DNA of 64,000 bases from Shewanella inventionis (GTDB lineage Bacteria > Pseudomonadota > Gammaproteobacteria > Enterobacterales > Shewanellaceae). This document shows positions 15,720 through 24,249 of the stretch, piece after piece. How positions within the stretch are numbered: the first letter of the stretch is position 1; each line of letters opens with the position of its first letter. The stretch spans positions 1-64,000 of the forward strand of contig NZ_BMII01000009.1 in the NCBI RefSeq assembly GCF_014641855.1. Reading direction: 5' to 3'. A model generated the notes under the pieces. It was not told the DNA's origin and ran no database searches. It saw nothing but the letters and a program-made list of their open reading frames with translations. Position numbers and translations under genes: made by a program.

Positions 15720-16967
15720 TTATTTTTTATTACGTGATGGGCGTTGACCTAAGGCTTTTTTGCGGGCTTGCTGCTTTAACGCGCTTTTGGTCGTTTTACG
15801 AGTAGTAACAGCAAGTTGAGTTAAATCAGGCTCAAACCCTGTTAACCATTGTTGCGGTAGGCGGCGATCTAAAAAGGCTTCGAGTTTTATCAGTATTGGC
15901 TCATCATCAACACTGAGAAACGTGATCGCCTGGCCTTGATTACCTGCACGACCTGTACGGCCAATTCTATGGACATAATCTTCTACTTGAAACGGTAATT
16001 CCATATTAACGACATAATTAAGCTCGTTTATGTCTAGGCCTCTGGCTGCAACATCTGTAGCCACCAATGCGGTTAACTCGCCATTTTTAAATTGGCTTAA
16101 CACTTGCTCACGCAAGGCTTGCGATAAATCTGCATGAAACACTTCAGCACTCACGCCCTCGTGCTTCATTTGTTTAACTAAAGCATCGGCACCTTGTTTG
16201 GTGCGGCTAAAAATCAAGGTTTGTTGCCATTTTTCTGCCTTGATTAAATGACACAAGGCGGCACACTTTCGGTTGCTATCGAGGTTATAAACACGCTCAA
16301 CAATGCTTGCGGCAGTGGTATTACGCTTGGCCACCTCAATGACTTTAGGCGACTGCAATAAACGCTTACTAAAACTAAAAATACGATCATCTAAGGTGGC
16401 CGAAAACAACAGCGTTTGCCGGGTTTTTGGCACTTGTTTTAACACATCAATAATTTCGTCTTTAAAGCCCATATCTAACATACGATCGGCTTCGTCAAAT
16501 ACAAGGTGAGTTAACTGCGATAAAGACAACGCTCTTTTACGCAGCAAATCCAATAAACGCCCAGGTGTTGCCACTAATATGTCTGAGCCACCAGCAAGCT
16601 GGCGAATTTGCGCGCCAATACTTACACCACCGTACACCATCACACTGGTAATGCTGCTGCCGTGGGCATATTGCTCAATACTGTGGTGAACTTGTTGTGC
16701 AAGCTCGCGCGTAGGTACTAATACCAGCGCGCGAATGGCGCTAAAATTATTATGAGGATTAAGCGCTTGCTGGCTCAAAATGGCATGCAAAATGGGTAAT
16801 GCAAATGCTGCCGTTTTCCCCGTGCCGGTTTGTGCCCCTGCCATCACATCTTGACCGCTTAATATCACTGGAATGGCACTTAATTGTATAGGGGTGGCTT
16901 GCTGGTAATCTAATTCAGCCAATCGAGATAATAAGCTTGGGTGTAACGATAATTCTGCAAAAGACAT
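15720..16967 (-). CDS. DEAD-box ATP-dependent RNA helicase, RhlE-like
   Basis: This RNA helicase acts in ribosome assembly or RNA turnover. All core motifs are present: F at the Q-motif region (TPIQLSAIPVILSGQD), motif I AQTGTGKT, PTRELAQQV, TPGRLLDLL, DEAD (VFDEADRMLDMGF), LFSAT, the C-terminal domain with VATDVAARGLDI and HRIGRTGRAG, and a short basic tail (KKALGQRPSRNKK). The start at MSFAELS is chosen because GGAGCGTTT precedes it directly; a longer frame begins 17 codons upstream without a good site. Length (415 residues) and tail fit the RhlE group rather than SrmB or DeaD. Confidence 0.92.
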   Translation of the reverse strand: MSFAELSLHPSLLSRLAELDYQQATPIQLSAIPVILSGQDVMAGAQTGTGKTAAFALPILHAILSQQALNPHNNFSAIRALVLVPTRELAQQVHHSIEQYAHGSSITSVMVYGGVSIGAQIRQLAGGSDILVATPGRLLDLLRKRALSLSQLTHLVFDEADRMLDMGFKDEIIDVLKQVPKTRQTLLFSATLDDRIFSFSKRLLQSPKVIEVAKRNTTAASIVERVYNLDSNRKCAALCHLIKAEKWQQTLIFSRTKQGADALVKQMKHEGVSAEVFHADLSQALREQVLSQFKNGELTALVATDVAARGLDINELNYVVNMELPFQVEDYVHRIGRTGRAGNQGQAITFLSVDDEPILIKLEAFLDRRLPQQWLTGFEPDLTQLAVTTRKTTKSALKQQARKKALGQRPSRNKK

Positions 16968-17070
16968 AAACGCTCCAATAACTAGAATTTGTATTTTATA
17001 CCAAATCCATAACCGCAATCACGTAAATGATCTGCTCATCAAAATACTTAATCTCAACTCAGGTTGAGAG

Positions 17071-17295
17071 ATGAATAAAACCTTGAAAGATCAACAGACC
17101 CTAACAATAACGCCATACGATACATTCAAACTTGAAGTTTGCGCTGATAACGTTATCGGTGCAAAGAGCTGTTTGATATACATTTATTATCCAGAGTTGG
17201 GGTTACTTATCTTCGCTAAACAGTGCGATGCGCCACATATGGCTAAATTACAACTAAAAGCACTTGACTCGTTGAAAAAGAGGAATACAATTTAA
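17071..17295 (+). CDS. small hypothetical protein, 74 residues
   Basis: This short frame has no recognised domain. A 7-bp inverted repeat (TCTCAAC/GTTGAGA, 17052-17069) stands directly before the ATG, leaving no room for a normal ribosome-binding site. About 36 bases inside it (17175-17210) recur with changes near 57382, where they are not translated in a comparable frame. This suggests a repeat fragment rather than a conserved gene. It may be a real orphan peptide or a decayed remnant; I lean to the latter. Confidence 0.3.
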   Translation: MNKTLKDQQTLTITPYDTFKLEVCADNVIGAKSCLIYIYYPELGLLIFAKQCDAPHMAKLQLKALDSLKKRNTI

Positions 17296-17342
17296 ACATG
17301 TAAAATATTTATATGTTTAAATAATCATCTCGAGGCATCATC

Positions 17343-17513
17343 ATGAGTTTTTCAATTAGCGGTATTTTTAAACCAGCCAAACAAACTGAACCTGTTAGCC
17401 ATGTTGCGCCTAAAGCTGAACAAACCAACAGCGCACCGAAAACAGACACGCCACAGAAAAAACAAGGCAATGGTGGCAGTTGTTGTGGTGGCTGCGGTGG
17501 TGCTGGTCATTAA
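17343..17513 (+). CDS. 56-residue protein with a Cys/Gly-rich tail
   Basis: The frame starts at an ATG preceded by CGAGGCATCATC and ends one base inside the stop of the convergent acetyltransferase gene. The translation begins MSFSISGIFK, passes through a Pro/Lys/Gln-rich linker and ends GGSCCGGCGGAGH. The tail of three cysteines among glycines, closed by a histidine, resembles metal- or redox-active tails of other small proteins. I do not recognise the family and assign no function. Good codon composition and a ribosome-binding site support it as real. Confidence 0.6.
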   Translation: MSFSISGIFKPAKQTEPVSHVAPKAEQTNSAPKTDTPQKKQGNGGSCCGGCGGAGH

Positions 17514-18001
17514 CTTTTAACGCTATCACGCTTAAATATTAATAAACTCTCTTTAATATACAGCGACGGGTATTGTGCGGTCACATTCACAAACCCGTTG
17601 GCCTGAGCCACCCTTAACGAGCCTTGGTTCTGCCCATCGATATAGGCAAAAACTGGGCCTGTGATAGATTGTTTTAAAAACAGTGCTAGCGCCTGAGTAG
17701 CAATGCCCTTCCCCCAATATTCACGCCCAATCCAATAGCCTATTAAGCGTATTTCAGGTTCATTAGGCGTGGTTAGATCAGCATTAACCCACGATACTAA
17801 ATGACCAACTAACAGGTTATTTTGCCAAATCCCTTTTGCCAAGCTGTGCTTATTTGCAAAAATATTCTGCTGCCAATGCTGATAAAAAGCTTCGCGTTCA
17901 CGCGATGGCACATCTGCCATTTTGTTAGCAATGGGGTCATACTGAAATGCAAATAACCTCTCTAAATCATGCTCACACACATCTTTAAGATAAATATCCA
18001 T
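17510..18001 (-). CDS. GNAT-family N-acetyltransferase (RimJ/RimL-like)
   Basis: This cytosolic acetyl-CoA-dependent transferase carries the acetyl-CoA-binding signature in IGYWIGREYWGKGIATQALALFL and the C-terminal half typical of the family (SLRVAQANGFVNV). The substrate is unknown. The start MDIYLKD is taken because AGGTGAG stands nine bases upstream; the frame could extend 13 codons further. Its stop codon overlaps that of the small Cys/Gly-rich protein gene on the other strand. Confidence 0.8.
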   Translation of the reverse strand: MDIYLKDVCEHDLERLFAFQYDPIANKMADVPSREREAFYQHWQQNIFANKHSLAKGIWQNNLLVGHLVSWVNADLTTPNEPEIRLIGYWIGREYWGKGIATQALALFLKQSITGPVFAYIDGQNQGSLRVAQANGFVNVTAQYPSLYIKESLLIFKRDSVKS

Positions 18002-18083
18002 TACGTTTTGCTCACCTATAGGCTGTACAACCAAGATCAATTATATTGGTTCTAGGGTCTTCATTTGTCGTTAAGGAAACACC

Positions 18084-18521
18084 ATGAAACATATTAGAAC
18101 CTGGCAATGGCTTGGATTTGCTGGCTTAATCCCGTTTGTTACACTCAGTTTGCTGGCCTTTAATCACAGCCTGTTATCACCCGAGCATACACTACTGGGT
18201 TTTATCAGCTATAGCGCGATTATTTTAAGTTTTATGGCGGGGGCATTATGGGGCAAAGCTGTAGCACTGGATCTCGATGACGGTATCGCTAAATTATTGA
18301 TTATCAGTAATGTTATTGCGCTAGGTTGTTGGATTGCATTATTAACGCCGTTTGAATTGTCGGCATTAATCTTACTGGTCAGTGGTTACGTGTATTTGCT
18401 GTATATCGAGTTTAAAGCCAAACAATTATCTGCGACCACCAGCTACATTACTCTGCGCACAATCCTCACTAGTGTTGTTGCTGTGTGTCATATTGTGGTG
18501 ATGCTCAGCTTGTATCAATAA
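18084..18521 (+). CDS. DUF3429 family membrane protein
   Basis: This 145-residue inner-membrane protein has four to five hydrophobic segments (about 10-28, 38-58, 70-88, 92-108, 123-143). The pattern PFVTLSLLAFN, SYSAIILSFMAGALWGKA and YIEFKA fits the DUF3429 family, whose role is unknown. A modest ribosome-binding site (TAAGGAAAC) precedes the ATG. It converges on the penicillin-binding protein gene with a hairpin between them. Confidence 0.75.
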   Translation: MKHIRTWQWLGFAGLIPFVTLSLLAFNHSLLSPEHTLLGFISYSAIILSFMAGALWGKAVALDLDDGIAKLLIISNVIALGCWIALLTPFELSALILLVSGYVYLLYIEFKAKQLSATTSYITLRTILTSVVAVCHIVVMLSLYQ

Positions 18522-18533
18522 GTAAAACCTGCC

Positions 18534-18558
18534 AAGCCCATAGTGTATCTATGGGCTT
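18534..18558. terminator. hairpin between two convergent genes
   Basis: A 10-bp perfect stem AAGCCCATAG/CTATGGGCTT with a five-base loop sits between the stops of the DUF3429 gene and the penicillin-binding protein gene. It lacks a long T run in either direction, so it may only partly terminate. Confidence 0.5.
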
Positions 18559-18566
18559 GATGCCAG

Positions 18567-21500
18567 TTATAATCCGGCCTGGCACTGCTCTTGATAATTA
18601 ATCATTGGCGATAAAATTGGCATCATGCCTTTTAATACCTGTAATGGCAGTGCAGAGGTAAAGCTAAAGTCGTCGGCTTTTTCACCTGGTACAAACGCGG
18701 TTAACGTACCAAAGTGATGGTCACCTAAATAAAATACAAAGGTGGCGGTGCGGTTTATTGCCGTTGACGACACCTTACGACCGTTTCGGATCTCGGTCGC
18801 AATACGGTTGTCACCAGTACCTGTTTTACCGCCCATGATGATCAATTGGCCGTTGGCATCTAATAAGCTGCCGTTTAGTCGTCTGGCTGTGCCATTTTGT
18901 ACGACATTGCCAAGTGCACGCTTAAGCGCTCTAGCGACTTCTTGATGCATCACTCGTGTGACCATTTGCTTATTATTAGCAAGCGTCACCTCGTAAGGGG
19001 TGTCTTTAGCAAATTGCAGTTCATCAATGCGCACCGTTGGGAACCGATAACCGTCATTTTGAATAATGCCCATCAGCTCGGCTAATGCTGCGGGCCTGTC
19101 ACCCGAGCTACCTAATGCAGAACCTAATGACGGCACCATGTATTCAAACGGATACCCCATACGTACCCAGCGTTGGTGGATACTCAAAAACGCTTCAACC
19201 TCAAGCATAACCTGGATCCGCACATCGCGGGCATTTTGATGACGAGTTTTAAACAACCAACGATACACGGCTTGCAATTGTGGCTGAGCATCGTCTAATA
19301 CTTGAGTTAAGCCCGTTTCTGGGTAGTCATTTAAATACCGTAATACCCATAACTCCAACGGGTGAACCCTGGCAATATAACCCTGATCGGCCAAGGTAAA
19401 CTTGTCTTCGCCGTACTTGTTATAAAGCAAGTTAATTTGTTTGTCGGTAAAACTTTTAGTTGGCAAACGGGCAGCTAAAAAGGCGTTAAGTTCACGTTCG
19501 CCATCGTAAGGTTTTAAATAACGATATGCTGCCGTTAATTTATGCTCTTGTTGCGCGATACCATCAAATAACACGTCTAAACGTTGCTCAGGAGCAAGCT
19601 GGCGATATTTGCGATAAAAACGTTTTACAAACGAGCTACCTTCGCGTTTAGCAAAGGCTTTTAGGTATTCTTCGCGGCGCGGGTCTTTGTCATTACGCAA
19701 TAATTGCGACACACTGCCTTCGCTATTGTAACTACTGCTGTAACTGACAATATCGCGCATTAAGCGCACAAACGGTAAGTTAATAGACTCTTGCAGCGCT
19801 TGATATAAAGTCGGTATGCGGCTGTTTTCTTTTTTATTGAAGTTATTAAATACATGCAAACCGCCGCCAGTAAAAAAGCGCTCTTCTGGTGACGCGGAAT
19901 ATTCGCGCTGCAAAGCTGCGTCAAGCATACGGGTTAAGTTACGGTCGCGGGTGGTGATCAAATAATCCACCACCCAACGGGTAATATGATCTTTGCGCTC
20001 AACATCGACCTGACGCAAATCGGCTACCGTCATTGCCGAAAAACGCTGTTGCAGTTCGGCAATAATGTCTAAGTAGGTGGCTAATACGCGCAGTTTTGCG
20101 GTAGAGCCAAGCTCCAGTTTACTGCCTTCGTTAATATCAAAAGGTTGATCAATACTGTCGGTTTGAATACGCACGCGGTTTGCGCTGTCGGTACTTTCAT
20201 ACAAGGTAAAGCTGTAAAGCACCTTATCTAACTGCTCGGCAGACAGTAAACGCTCGCCCAACAAGCCAACACGCTCTGCGGCGCCAACCTGAGATAAGCT
20301 GCGTAAGTAATCACTCACTTTTTGTTGTAACTCACCATGATAAGTACTGTTAATGGCTAAATCATAGCGGTCTAGGTCATATAAATTAACATCCAGCATG
20401 CCTGCTGTGCGAATGCGCACAGCATTAACCCCTTTGTTGTTGGCTGGGTTAGTCATTGCTGACTTAGTGGTATCAAACTTTAACGTTTGCTCTAATGCCG
20501 ACACCATTAACTGGGTATCAATTAAGCCATCACGGCCTAATAAACGTAAATAGCTGTCAACCAATGACTCTAAATCATCATGGCCTTGCAGTAGGTAATA
20601 AGATGGCCGGCGCTGGGCTATCATTAACGCCACTATTTCTCTAAATACTTTACCGCGCTGGGCTGCATTTTGCTGAGTATGACGGCTAAGCAATAGCTGG
20701 TTTGCTTGAGCAAAATCAGTTTTAAACCACGCCCATAAACCATCGCCAATACCATGCACCTCACCAAACCCCGGAGCCGACGAGAGGGGGACAGTATTAA
20801 GATAATCTTGCACAATACGTTGGCGCGCCTTAACGGTACTTTCGCCTTGTTGATACACCCTAATAATGGCTGAACCAATTTGCAGCAACTTGTCTTTGAT
20901 ACTTAGCGTTAACCCATGGTTAGAGTGCCTGAATTTTTCAATTTGAGTGGCTAATGTACTGCCACCGGCCTTTGACATATCGACACCGGCAATTTCTGCA
21001 ACTTGGCTGGCAGCGGCCAACACAAAACGGGGCCAATCGACCACAGGATTATATTTTTCTTCAGGGCTTAGCATTTCGCGGTTTTCAATAAACAACAAGG
21101 TGCTGATAACCTGCTGCGGAATGGTATCTTGATCTTGATAAACACGTTTAGGATAGGAGAAATCAAACACTGTCATGGCCCGGCAGTCTTTAATTAGAAG
21201 TCCTGACTGGGCTTTTTCGTGATATGGCGGAAAGAAACCCATTTCGGTGTAATCCATCAACATAGGCGAAAATGCCACTTGTTGAGTAATTTGGTAATTA
21301 CGCTCCATTAAACGTTCAATTTTCTTAGGCAACTGGCTGTAACCATGACGGTCATCAAACGGGCCATATTTAGGATAAATAACCGCGTCGCTGGGATAGT
21401 CACGCAATTGATAAGTTAACTTGGTGGCGTATTTGTGTAAAAAGTACGATTGGTAATACGATGTTCTTACTTCAAACTCAACCAAATAGGCTGTGGCTAA

Positions 21501-21614
21501 AATAAGAATAATCATGAGCAAACCAGCTTTACTTTTACGGGCTTTAACTGGCTTTACCTGTGACTCTTTTGGGCGGTAATTATCAAACTGACGTTCAGTA
21601 TGCTGACTCGACAC
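18567..21614 (-). CDS. bifunctional class A penicillin-binding protein (transglycosylase/transpeptidase)
   Basis: The protein polymerises and cross-links peptidoglycan in the periplasm. One membrane anchor follows a basic stretch (SKAGLLMIILILATAYLVEF). The GT51 transglycosylase domain has LLFIENREML and GGSTLATQIEKFRHS. The transpeptidase domain shows the serine-lysine motif STAK and the KTGTGDN motif near the C-terminus. At about 1015 residues it is longer than PBP1A or PBP1B, with a large insert between the STAK and KTG motifs. A GTG start is chosen because TTGGAGTGTTT precedes it; the frame continues 42 codons further upstream without such a site. Confidence 0.85.
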   Translation of the reverse strand: MSSQHTERQFDNYRPKESQVKPVKARKSKAGLLMIILILATAYLVEFEVRTSYYQSYFLHKYATKLTYQLRDYPSDAVIYPKYGPFDDRHGYSQLPKKIERLMERNYQITQQVAFSPMLMDYTEMGFFPPYHEKAQSGLLIKDCRAMTVFDFSYPKRVYQDQDTIPQQVISTLLFIENREMLSPEEKYNPVVDWPRFVLAAASQVAEIAGVDMSKAGGSTLATQIEKFRHSNHGLTLSIKDKLLQIGSAIIRVYQQGESTVKARQRIVQDYLNTVPLSSAPGFGEVHGIGDGLWAWFKTDFAQANQLLLSRHTQQNAAQRGKVFREIVALMIAQRRPSYYLLQGHDDLESLVDSYLRLLGRDGLIDTQLMVSALEQTLKFDTTKSAMTNPANNKGVNAVRIRTAGMLDVNLYDLDRYDLAINSTYHGELQQKVSDYLRSLSQVGAAERVGLLGERLLSAEQLDKVLYSFTLYESTDSANRVRIQTDSIDQPFDINEGSKLELGSTAKLRVLATYLDIIAELQQRFSAMTVADLRQVDVERKDHITRWVVDYLITTRDRNLTRMLDAALQREYSASPEERFFTGGGLHVFNNFNKKENSRIPTLYQALQESINLPFVRLMRDIVSYSSSYNSEGSVSQLLRNDKDPRREEYLKAFAKREGSSFVKRFYRKYRQLAPEQRLDVLFDGIAQQEHKLTAAYRYLKPYDGERELNAFLAARLPTKSFTDKQINLLYNKYGEDKFTLADQGYIARVHPLELWVLRYLNDYPETGLTQVLDDAQPQLQAVYRWLFKTRHQNARDVRIQVMLEVEAFLSIHQRWVRMGYPFEYMVPSLGSALGSSGDRPAALAELMGIIQNDGYRFPTVRIDELQFAKDTPYEVTLANNKQMVTRVMHQEVARALKRALGNVVQNGTARRLNGSLLDANGQLIIMGGKTGTGDNRIATEIRNGRKVSSTAINRTATFVFYLGDHHFGTLTAFVPGEKADDFSFTSALPLQVLKGMMPILSPMINYQEQCQAGL

Positions 21615-21822
21615 AAACACTCCAACTAACGCATAACACCAATATAATGCATATTTTATTTTTTGACTGATATGATAGACAGGTAGCATATCAAATGAAG
21701 CTAATTTTATCAGATGGATAAACTGATTAGATATAGACAAAATAACTAAATATTACTTTTTAAGCCGTTAAAACCATTTTTGTCATCAACAAGGCAAAAA
21801 CCGTTCTTATCTAGAGGGCATT

Positions 21823-22734
21823 TTGACGATACATACACTTAATTCAGCCCAACTATCCCCTCCTATAAGACTGGGGCTAGCCATGTGGTCACAAAACCAT
21901 TGGCAACACAGTGTGTATGGCAATAATGACCCCAGCCAACGTTTAAGTCGTTATGCTGACATTTTTAATACGGTTGAGGGTAATACCACCTTTTACGCTA
22001 CGCCATCGATAACACAGGCCAAAATATGGCGCGCCGCTGTCAATCAAGATTTTCGCTTTACCTTTAAACTACCTAAACACATTACACACGAGCTAAAACT
22101 GCACAATGCAGGCCCCGCATTAACACAATTTTTCTCGGTAATGGCGCCATTACTCGACGTAACAGGCATGTGGAAAATTCAATTACCGGCCAGTTTTGGT
22201 CCACAACATCTGCCCGTATTAGCCCAGTTTTTAACACAAGTGCCTCAAGGGTTAACCTATGGCGTAGAGGTTCGTCACCCAGCTTTTTTTGCCAAAGGCG
22301 ATGCTGAGCGAGACCTTAACCGCTTGCTTATTAGTCATCAGTGCAACCGCATTATTATGGATACTCGGCCAGTATTTGCTGCGCCGCCAACATCCGAAGC
22401 CGTTATTGATGCCCATCAAAAAAAGCCCAAAGTGCCAGTGCATGCCATCGCCACGGCTCAACATCCGGTAGTACGCTTTATTGGTCACCCGCAAGCTGAA
22501 GCCAATGTGCATTTTTTTCAAAATTGGCTGAAAAAACTGCCATTATGGATAGCTCAGGGCAAACAGCCCTACTTGTTTATTCACACCCCAGACAATCACC
22601 ATGCACCTCAATTAGCCGTCGATTTATATCGGTTATTACAGCAACAGCTGATCGATAGCCCCACCCCACTTAACGACATCAACTTACTGGCACAACATCA
22701 AGACGCGACCGCGCAAATGGGCTTTGATTTATAG
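21823..22734 (+). CDS. DUF72 domain protein (YecE-like)
   Basis: The 303-residue protein is of the DUF72 family, a TIM-barrel group of unknown function. Family marks are RLGLAMWSQNHWQHSVYGN near the start, YADIFNTVEGNTTFYATPS, FRFTFKLPKHITH, YGVEVRHPAFF, IMDTRPVF and the late PYLFIHTPDNHHAPQLAVDLYRLL. A TTG start follows AGAGGGCATT. The gene faces away from the penicillin-binding protein gene and shares its upstream region. Confidence 0.88.
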   Translation: MTIHTLNSAQLSPPIRLGLAMWSQNHWQHSVYGNNDPSQRLSRYADIFNTVEGNTTFYATPSITQAKIWRAAVNQDFRFTFKLPKHITHELKLHNAGPALTQFFSVMAPLLDVTGMWKIQLPASFGPQHLPVLAQFLTQVPQGLTYGVEVRHPAFFAKGDAERDLNRLLISHQCNRIIMDTRPVFAAPPTSEAVIDAHQKKPKVPVHAIATAQHPVVRFIGHPQAEANVHFFQNWLKKLPLWIAQGKQPYLFIHTPDNHHAPQLAVDLYRLLQQQLIDSPTPLNDINLLAQHQDATAQMGFDL

Positions 22735-22839
22735 CCATTAATGCTAGGGTTTCAACAGACAAAATAAAACAGTTTATGCTATTATCTGCGCCGATTAAGC
22801 CTGCCATTGCAGCGCGTTTATGTTGATAAAGGAACCGCT

Positions 22840-23721
22840 ATGAGTGAATCTGCAACCCGTTTAAATAAATACATCAGCGAGAGCGGGATCTGCTCGCGCA
22901 GAGAAGCCGATCGCTTTATAGAGCAAGGTAATGTATTTATTAACGGCAAACGCGCAAAAATTGGCGACACGGTAAGTTTTGGTGACAAAGTAAAAGTGAA
23001 TGGCCAGGACATTGAACCGCGTGACGAAGCAGATTTAGTGTTTATTGCCTTAAACAAGCCTGTCGGTATTGTGAGCACAACAGAAAGCACCGAGCGCGAT
23101 AACATTGTCGATTTTGTTAACCACAGCGAACGGATTTTCCCGATTGGTCGTCTAGATAAAGACTCGCAAGGGTTGATATTTTTAACCAACAATGGCGATT
23201 TAGTGAATAAAATTTTGCGCGCGGGCAATAACCACGACAAAGAATACGTGGTTACCGTTAACAAACCTATCACCGATGATTTTATTAAAGGAATGGCCGC
23301 TGGTGTACCGATATTGGGTGTAGTGACCAAAAAGTGTAAGGTTGAGCAGGTTTCAACCTACGCCTTTAAAATTGTGTTAGTCCAAGGCCTTAACCGCCAA
23401 ATTCGCCGCATGTGTGAATACTTCAACTATGAAGTCACCAAGCTTGAACGCCAATCGATTATGAATGTGTCACTTAAAGGATTACCCATTGGCGAATGGC
23501 GCGATTTAGACGAGCAAGAGCTCAGCACCTTAATGAAATTAATTGAGCATTCATCTTCTGAAGTGAAAAAAGCCCCTCAAAAAGCCAAAAAGAAACCTTT
23601 AAAAAGTTTGCGCGACAAAATTGAAGGCCCTGAACACTTTATGCAAGGCAGAGGCAGCAAACCTAAAAAGCCAACAACCAATAAAGGCAAGCCAAACCAT
23701 TCTCGTAAACCCAAACGCTAA
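22840..23721 (+). CDS. rluF: 23S rRNA pseudouridine(2604) synthase RluF
   Basis: The N-terminal S4 RNA-binding domain ([34 protein letters not shown]) is followed by the pseudouridine synthase domain with the catalytic aspartate in [16 protein letters not shown] and the [11 protein letters not shown] motif. A basic, low-complexity tail of about 60 residues (rich in Lys, Pro) ends the protein. The ATG after AAAGGAACCGCT is taken as the start; an upstream TTG would add 11 residues. RluF also modifies some tRNA(Tyr) in E. coli. Confidence 0.92.
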   Translation: MSESATRLNKYISESGICSRREADRFIEQGNVFINGKRAKIGDTVSFGDKVKVNGQDIEPRDEADLVFIALNKPVGIVSTTESTERDNIVDFVNHSERIFPIGRLDKDSQGLIFLTNNGDLVNKILRAGNNHDKEYVVTVNKPITDDFIKGMAAGVPILGVVTKKCKVEQVSTYAFKIVLVQGLNRQIRRMCEYFNYEVTKLERQSIMNVSLKGLPIGEWRDLDEQELSTLMKLIEHSSSEVKKAPQKAKKKPLKSLRDKIEGPEHFMQGRGSKPKKPTTNKGKPNHSRKPKR

Positions 23722-24249
23722 ATGACCATTTGGCATGACTTAATTTGCACAGCAGCAATATTAGGGCCGTGTTGATATTTCAAGGGTATTTTTGCAGCGA
23801 AATGTTGTTCCATTAGGTAAGGCTGAGGCATTAAACCAGAACAACAAATACCACCATAAGGTTTCGTCTAAAAACGGATTCTGCTTTGTTGAGTGGTCTT
23901 TACTTCACTCAAGGTGTTTATACCAGCACAAGAATGCGATCATTCTTACTGGTTAAAAGCGATAATCCAGCTGATGTTAATAACAAAGGTAGCCTACGCT
24001 ACCTTTGTGCCTTTATCCTCACTGCTCGTACTGTAAACAAAAGCTTTACTGGCATGACCATACGTAGCAATATCGATAAATAAATTTGCTGATTTCATGT
24101 TAATAATCATTTTACGGCTACACTCAATAGATAGAGCTCGGCGTAAATCCAGAGAGAGGGTGAATACGGAGCAAGAACATTATTAGTGAATTAATATTGG
24201 GTAAATTTAAGTGTAATGGATGGCACACCCTTTTACTTGCGGGGAACAA
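23722..24249. other. gene-free stretch with two hairpins
   Basis: No gene is supported in these 500 bases. Two inverted repeats are visible: AAGAATG/CATTCTT with flanking CCAG/CTGG (23923-23952) and the stronger ACAAAGGTAGC/GCTACCTTTGT (23983-24008), whose right side is followed by GCCTTT. The second could terminate a transcript from the left. The end of the stretch holds the promoter region of the GGDEF-EAL gene. The short open frame at 23886-24083 crosses both hairpins and has no ribosome-binding site. Confidence 0.5.

Noticed and set aside
23886..24083. 65-codon frame in the gap after rluF
   Set aside because: It runs through two hairpins and has no ribosome-binding site.
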